Shown piece after piece: positions 58,457 through 64,000 of a stretch of DNA of 64,000 bases. The stretch is from Parelaphostrongylus tenuis (taxonomy: Eukaryota > Nematoda > Chromadorea > Rhabditida > Metastrongylidae). How positions within the stretch are numbered: position 1 is the first letter of the stretch; each line of letters begins with the position of its first letter. The stretch covers positions 1-64,000 of the forward strand of contig JAHQIW010004555.1 of NCBI GenBank assembly GCA_019055375.1, read 5' to 3'. The position numbers and the translations under genes are program-made. The notes under the pieces were generated by a model, which saw only the letters and a list, made by a program, of their open reading frames with translations, was not told where the DNA came from and did no database searches.

Positions 58457-58621
58457 ATGTTCACACAACGTGGCATCACAGCTGTTTGCGCGAATTCTAA
58501 GCCTTCCTTGATTCGGTTCGTTTCCTTACAACAGTATCCCAAGAAGGTCACGAGGCCTAAACGGATTCAGCCGTTGTTAAAGCATTATGTTGATCAGGAA
58601 ACCTGGGATAGCGCGCACTGA
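58457..58621 (+). CDS. Unrecognised 54-residue ORF, possible mitochondrial presequence
   Basis: ATG at 58457, TGA at 58621. It starts MFTQRGITAVCANSKPSLIR and ends KHYVDQETWDSAH. The first 25 residues are rich in Arg/Lys, Ser and hydrophobics and lack acidic residues, as in mitochondrial targeting sequences. Codon composition is less AT-rich than the flanks. It may be a complete small protein or an exon. Function not recognised. Confidence 0.4.
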   Translation: MFTQRGITAVCANSKPSLIRFVSLQQYPKKVTRPKRIQPLLKHYVDQETWDSAH

Positions 58622-58960
58622 CATCCATCCATACATTCCACACCTTCATCTGAGACAGTAGCCTCTTTTTGCAGATTTGAGAGAAAGTATCGATACCCAC
58701 CTAAATCTGATACGAACTATCATACTTTGCACAAATAGGAGCTTTGGTGGGCTAACTCTCCAAGAAAGATGGACGACAGAAAATCAAAGCATTCACCACG
58801 TTTTTTAGCTTCAAGTCCCCTTGCAAAGGATCAAAAAAGGAGAAGTTTGTCAGATTTAGCTATTGATAATTAAAACGTGCCAACAACCCCGCATAACGAA
58901 GTTGACTGATGGCCGAATTTTGAAGTTTTTAAGTGAGAAAAAAAAATACACTTTTTTCAC

Positions 58961-59107
58961 CTCTTTGTGTTTCTCAGAATGATTAATATAATTTCCCAAG
59001 TGCTTGGCCATTTCTTCAAGGGCGACTTGGAGCTGTTCTTCTCTGAAGTGTATAACATTAAGATGAATATTAAGCATCTGAATTTCGGAATCAGAACACA
59101 CAGTTTT
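58961..59107 (-). CDS. Candidate internal exon, helical segment
   Basis: 147 bp, open in one frame, phase 0 at both ends, between GCGCAG and the donor GAG|GTGAAA. It encodes a segment containing MLNIHLNVIHFREEQLQVAL and EEMAKHLGNYINHSEKHKE, which looks like an amphipathic or coiled-coil helix. The polypyrimidine tract at the acceptor is weak. Partner exons were not identified. Confidence 0.35.
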
Positions 59108-61156
59108 CTGCGCGCTTAATTTATTTTGGGAAAGAAAAATGCTACATAAATGGATGTCTACAGCTGCTACATTCTTACACTCTTACAAAGATTCTTACAC
59201 TTTTTAATGCAATAGTTTTCCAAAGTGATCATCAATACTCTAGGACAAAATTAGGATAGCCTGTCAAGGTTTAACTCTTCTTTTGCAAAACTTCGTGATT
59301 TAAGTGAATGAAGTCAATCGCAGGCAGGTGGACAGACCAGAAGATCTCTGAAATACTGACAGACCTCCAAAACCACCTGCTAGGTATCACATTGAATCAC
59401 ACTAAACTGAAGACATTTGAGAGGTGGGACTAAACGAGGTCCAGAAAATGGTCGTAAGATAATCAACTACCTCAAAATTCCATAAATAAGACCGGTCTAT
59501 GCGAGAAAATGGTATTTCATGGAGATTTTAGTAATTTTTAGTCATTCTCTTAAAATAGGAGTTTCTATATAGCCCAATTATTGTTTCTTCCCCTTATTTT
59601 TCATTCTTGAAATTTTTTATTCCATCTTCTTATAACTACTGTGCATAGTTTCGAAAATGCACTACGTGATGTTGAAAATTTGACCAAGTTAACAAGAACT
59701 CAGTCAGGTAAACACTCCCCAATACTCCATCTCCACTTATTTGATCGTCGAGTTGGAGACAACCTAATCTTTTCAGGCTCTAAAAAAGGTTGAAATCCCC
59801 TAAAAGTAAACTATCAGAACAAATTGCACTATAATAACCTCGTGTTTTGGTCTATCAAGAAAAACTGTGAATTACTGAACAATGCCAAGGTTAATAGGTA
59901 ATCACTTTCAAAAATTACTACGACTCCAAATATTTTTTATGGAAAGGAGAGAATGTCAAATCAGAAATATTTCAATCGCAATACTCTTTATGGACTTAGC
60001 GATCGGATGTTTTTTCTTCAGATAAACAGCTTTATATAAAATAAAAACAAGGGAAATATATAAAATGACACCGAACATTAGTAGGAGAAATAAGAAACTC
60101 AAGCACTTTTCAAAACCTTGGAAAACACGAATCTTGTTGTGAATACAACTTTCAAGGTCGCCTAACCCTTTGAGCAGTGGCTAAAGAGTCAAGGTTTGCC
60201 TCGGCCGGTGCTAAAAATCAGAAGACCTTTACGCTTCAAGGTATCCATAATTGATCTAATGACGTGATCACTTTTCAATGGTTGCTCTCCTACTATGAAA
60301 GATTACACACTGCAGAACTGCCAAGAGATAACTTGATAGCATATTTTAAGCCTTTCATAAGCTCTCTAAAAGCGGAAAAGGGAATGGTTCAAACGAAAGG
60401 CACCGTGGCTACTTGTAAGGCTGAAAGGCCGAAACACGTGTCGAGCACTTCAGAGGTGCCATAACAGGCCCCATGAAAGGCTATAAATATGTTGTTAGTC
60501 TTAAAAAATAGTTCAATTTGGAAGATATTATATCAAGACATAATTGTAACCTATCATTCCCATCCCTGAGTAATCGTGTGACTATGAATGTTTCCAGTAA
60601 TTCGATCCTTCGAATCCCTTAGTGTTACCAGCTGATGAATTACCTGAAGTCAGTAATTTCGAAACAAATCTATCTCAAAAGAATAGAAGAAGAGGATACA
60701 ATGCAATAACAGAGAAAACAATACCTGTCTACACTTGTCTGCATCTACTGTGGACAACTGCGATTGCCGAATAATCGTAAAGAAGTTGTCAAAACGCTGA
60801 AATTCATCACTTCAAATGTCTCAGACATCCCGCGGATTAACGAGAACAGAATAAGAATTGCTCAGACCCCTATCAAAAAGTTCCCGTTATAATCTCAAAC
60901 ACCATGCAAAGAAAGTAATCTAGATTAATTTGATCTCAAGTAAAAGCATAAATAGACAGCATATGATAGAAGTTCCCCACAGATTCACTGGCCGAAGTGT
61001 AGGAACGATGAGCAAACCTTGGGCAAGTTATAAATGTAGCAATGGTCGCTGCGAAGAGGCCAATAGCGAGTGATTCGTAGAAGATGCTGACGTGGTTGAG
61101 CACACACAACATCAGACGACTAGAATAAAAGGAGATTGCTGAGTGATATTTTGATC
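59108..61156. other. Intergenic, repeat traces only
   Basis: A GGCCGAAACACGTGTCG..CACTTCAGAGGTGCC motif at 60,429-60,463 resembles foldback-element arms. Nothing else is supported. Confidence 0.35.
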
Positions 61157-61269
61157 CTTAGCGAGAGTTGAACCCACCGGCATTTCGCCCACGGGGATCA
61201 CGCTACCACTACAACCGTTGGGGTCACCGCATTACTACCACTCTTCTCCGATATAAACTATCGTAGCTG
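61157..61269 (-). mobile_element. tRNA-derived SINE, family 3, left member of an inverted pair
   Basis: Minus-strand B box GGTTCAACTCTCGC (61174-61161) and A-box region GTAGTGGTAGCGTGATCCCC. The 5' end AGCTACGATAGTTTATATCGG is shared with the next element in opposite orientation. Confidence 0.75.
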
Positions 61270-61304
61270 CCAGTAATCAACTTTGGCAGGTTTGATCAGA
61301 TTGA

Positions 61305-61425
61305 CAGCTACGATAGTTTCTATCGAGAAAAAGAGTAGTAGCAAAGCGGTGGCCTCGGTGGTAGTGATAGCATGCGCCCACAGTAAGAGTGGGGCGCGGG
61401 TTCAACTCCGGCTTGAGGTCGAAAG
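61305..61425 (+). mobile_element. tRNA-derived SINE, family 3, right member of an inverted pair
   Basis: Starts CAGCTACGATAGTTTCTATCG, A-box region CGGTGGTAGTGATAGC, B box GGTTCAACTCC at 61399-61409. It is homologous to 61269-61157 read on the other strand. The two are head to head with 35 bases between them. Confidence 0.75.
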
Positions 61426-62289
61426 TTTGCATAATACTCAGCATCTTTGGATATGTAGAAAAATAATTTATACACCGAAGATTTTACTAATCAGCTCCTT
61501 AGAATTCTCAGAACGCCATACTAATTATGCTTGTCTTCGCCACACAAAAATTTCTCTAAAACTTTTTTCTTAGTCTCGAATCCATTGTTAATTAACGACG
61601 CTATCCACCTATGTATGCTACCCAATAAGGTAGAAAAATATTCATTTAGATCATACTCAAAGGTATCAGCTGTTCCAAGTATGCTGATGAAATGAATTCA
61701 TAGTTAACTAACCGCCACTGAGCCTTGTCTCTCTGAATCGCTAGGAATGCGCAAAGTGCATTCCCTAATCAGAGAAACAAAATCAGCGATTCGTAAATTT
61801 GGTGCCCGCTTCAACTTTGTCTTTTCACGGATGTCCTGGTTGTCAAGTATGCCTAGAAAAAGGTTTATTTAAAAGGTAGAAAGCCCTGTCAAATTGCTTA
61901 TTTTTGAGATGTGAGCTATTCATTTGACATCTTTCGTATGTCGGAGCCAGTGTAGAGGTAAAACTCGTAACTTTCATAGCAGCAACAGCCTAACAGCCAC
62001 CCTTTTCCCTTCTAAGGTACTTTGAAGCGGAGTACCAAAGAAAGGTTACGTAGCCGGTTCCAACGATAGATGCAATCAAAGCACAGATCAAATTTCTAGT
62101 TATTGCCATAGGACGCCTGTGGACTCAGCGAATGAACAGACTCCAAGAATGTCGCGTTAGACTTGCTCTTATAACCTCGGCGGCTAAGCATCTGGGAGGG
62201 TACATTTCGTTAATTGATATTTATAATATAATAATATAATATTCAACCTAGACGCTGAAAAAGTTAAATTTCGAGATTCTACTGGATAG

Positions 62290-62690
62290 TACCCTCTCGA
62301 ATTGTTTACCACCTCATCGTGGCTGGAGGGTATTCTTGGGTGCCGGAGTGCGAAGGACAGCGGAGAGATTCACTACCTCGGCAGGGCCACCCAAGCTGAG
62401 GAGTCTAACATTTCCACCCGGAAAGCCTAGCTAGGTGTGAACCGTACCGAGAATGACCGCCGTCTTGATAGTTACTATTCGCAAGGTGGTAATCTCCCTC
62501 TGATCCACAAAGGCCGGCCACTGCTCTTATGTGGTGACGACATGACGAATCCCGACTAAGCTCATCCTGGAAATACAGGGAACAAAACAACTAAACCAAT
62601 AGCTTCCCTATGCTGGAGCCTGCAATGCCAGTAAAGAATGCCGCCCAAGTAACCAAGTAAGTACTGGGCAATACAGGGTCGAGTAGTTCT
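62290..62690 (-). other. Possible retrotransposon leader fragment
   Basis: GC-richer, stop-containing sequence ending against the GT repeat. On the minus strand it contains TGCATAG/GGAAGC...GCCGGCCTTTGTGG...GACGGCGGTCATTCTCGG...CACCCAAGAATACCCTCC. I recall similar leader sequence upstream of RTE-like elements in hookworm-like genomes, but nothing in the window proves it. Confidence 0.3.
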
Positions 62691-62700
62691 AAATCAAGCT

Positions 62701-63118
<418 letters not shown>

Positions 63119-63237
63119 TTCGGCCTAAACACTTCTAACACACGTCCCACTCTCGTTACTCATCTAGCCTTGCTGCAATTCTTTAAGAGGTATACAAGGA
63201 CACATTCTCGTTGGAAAAGTAAAACAGACGGTCCCGT

Positions 63238-63459
63238 ATGGAAATTATGACTCTGTGTCCCTCAAGTAGAGCTTATAGGTCATATTCGGCAGTGAACGGA
63301 AAGAAATGGGAAGTTCTCAGCCGTCGTTCGTATGACAAAAACGATTGCAAAGTGATATATACCACACTTTTCAACCCTACGGTTACGGCATGCAACGAAA
63401 ACGATACACGCTTGCCCACGCTGTTCGTATGGCTAGGAGATCGGCGCGACTACCGATGA
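63238..63459 (+). CDS. Weak ORF beside the GT repeat
   Basis: A 73-codon open frame containing KKWEVLSRRSYDKNDCKVIY and ending WLGDRRDYR. It is less AT-rich than the bases after it. No family recognised, and no convincing splice sites. It may be chance or part of an exon. Confidence 0.2.
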   Translation: MEIMTLCPSSRAYRSYSAVNGKKWEVLSRRSYDKNDCKVIYTTLFNPTVTACNENDTRLPTLFVWLGDRRDYR

Positions 63460-64000
63460 AAATGTGATCTCTTGTAAAGTGTATTTAGATCTCAAACAGG
63501 TTTTTATCACCAATAAATGATAAGATATAACTAAAAAGACTTCCGTATAAGTATTCTAAGTAAAAAGAACGCCCATATGTTTCTGATACCGTCAGAATCG
63601 CCCGTCAGCCAAAAATTGCCGTCACATCGATTAGGTTTAAAAGGCCCTCACCACCTGTGGTATATAATATAAAATAGATTACCCTTAAAGGCAGTTGACA
63701 AATCGCACAACGCAATTCGCAAGCGGTTCGTGAGTTTCGTCATCAATCGTTTCAATCAAGGATTATGGTTTCTTTTTCTCCGTTTAAGATGAAGTCCAAC
63801 GTATTATGATTTACTATGATACCTTATAATTTTTCTAGATTGTCATGTGCTTTTTCGTGCATATAGAAACCTAATCTATGATGAAAACTTCGAGTGCGAA
63901 CGTAATCTCCTTTTCGCTCTTACAGCATTCTATCAGAAAGTTTTTAGAAACCAAATAAAGCTTCAGAATAGCCGAGATTTGAGCTATCAAATGCCTACCA

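Overview
The window looks like nuclear DNA of a clade V (strongylid, hookworm-like) nematode. It has short GT-AG exons in an AT-rich background, an RTE-type retrotransposon whose pieces I recognise from hookworm-like genomes, several mariner families, tRNA-derived SINEs and a nuclear tRNA-Lys. There are no operons, ribosome-binding sites or dense open frames of a bacterial kind. The species assignment is inference.

Positions 1 to about 16,900 differ from the rest. They carry long homopolymers (17 and 16 T, 17 C followed by 8 A, 22 C), stacked C tracts and almost no readable coding signal. The recognisable repeats in this part (an RTE 3' end at 60-575, half a foldback element near 13,850) are shredded by indels compared with the same families further right. 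I read this as an unpolished or error-rich contig end. Gene calls there are not reliable.

From about 16,900 on, the sequence is ordinary repeat-rich nematode DNA. The best gene is a seven-exon, minus-strand gene at 42,520-50,179 for a phytanoyl-CoA dioxygenase domain protein of the PHYHD1 family. I rebuilt it exon by exon: about 286 residues, the HxD iron motif, a distal His and the 2-oxoglutarate Arg are present, and almost every junction has good splice sites. One nucleotide is missing at the exon 5/6 junction. A second, broken copy of exons 2-4 lies at 18,215-22,588 inside an old direct segmental duplication (about 18.1-22.7 kb against 44.3-48.0 kb).

Other probable host features are a tRNA-Lys(UUU) at 37,317-37,389, a two-exon plus-strand gene end at 39,602-40,037, and short unassigned coding-like segments near 55.1-55.8, 56.0-56.2, 58.5 and 59.0 kb. 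Most of the remaining sequence is transposon debris: three RTE fragments, five mariner transposase remnants and a 382-bp mariner deletion derivative, four copies of an 0.7-0.9 kb terminal-inverted-repeat family with 7-9 bp target duplications (MULE-like), tRNA-like SINEs including a head-to-head pair, foldback elements, and long CA/GT and TA microsatellites. I found no CRISPR array, virus, toxin system or clear multi-gene pathway. The most informative content is the gene/pseudogene pair and the new MITE family.
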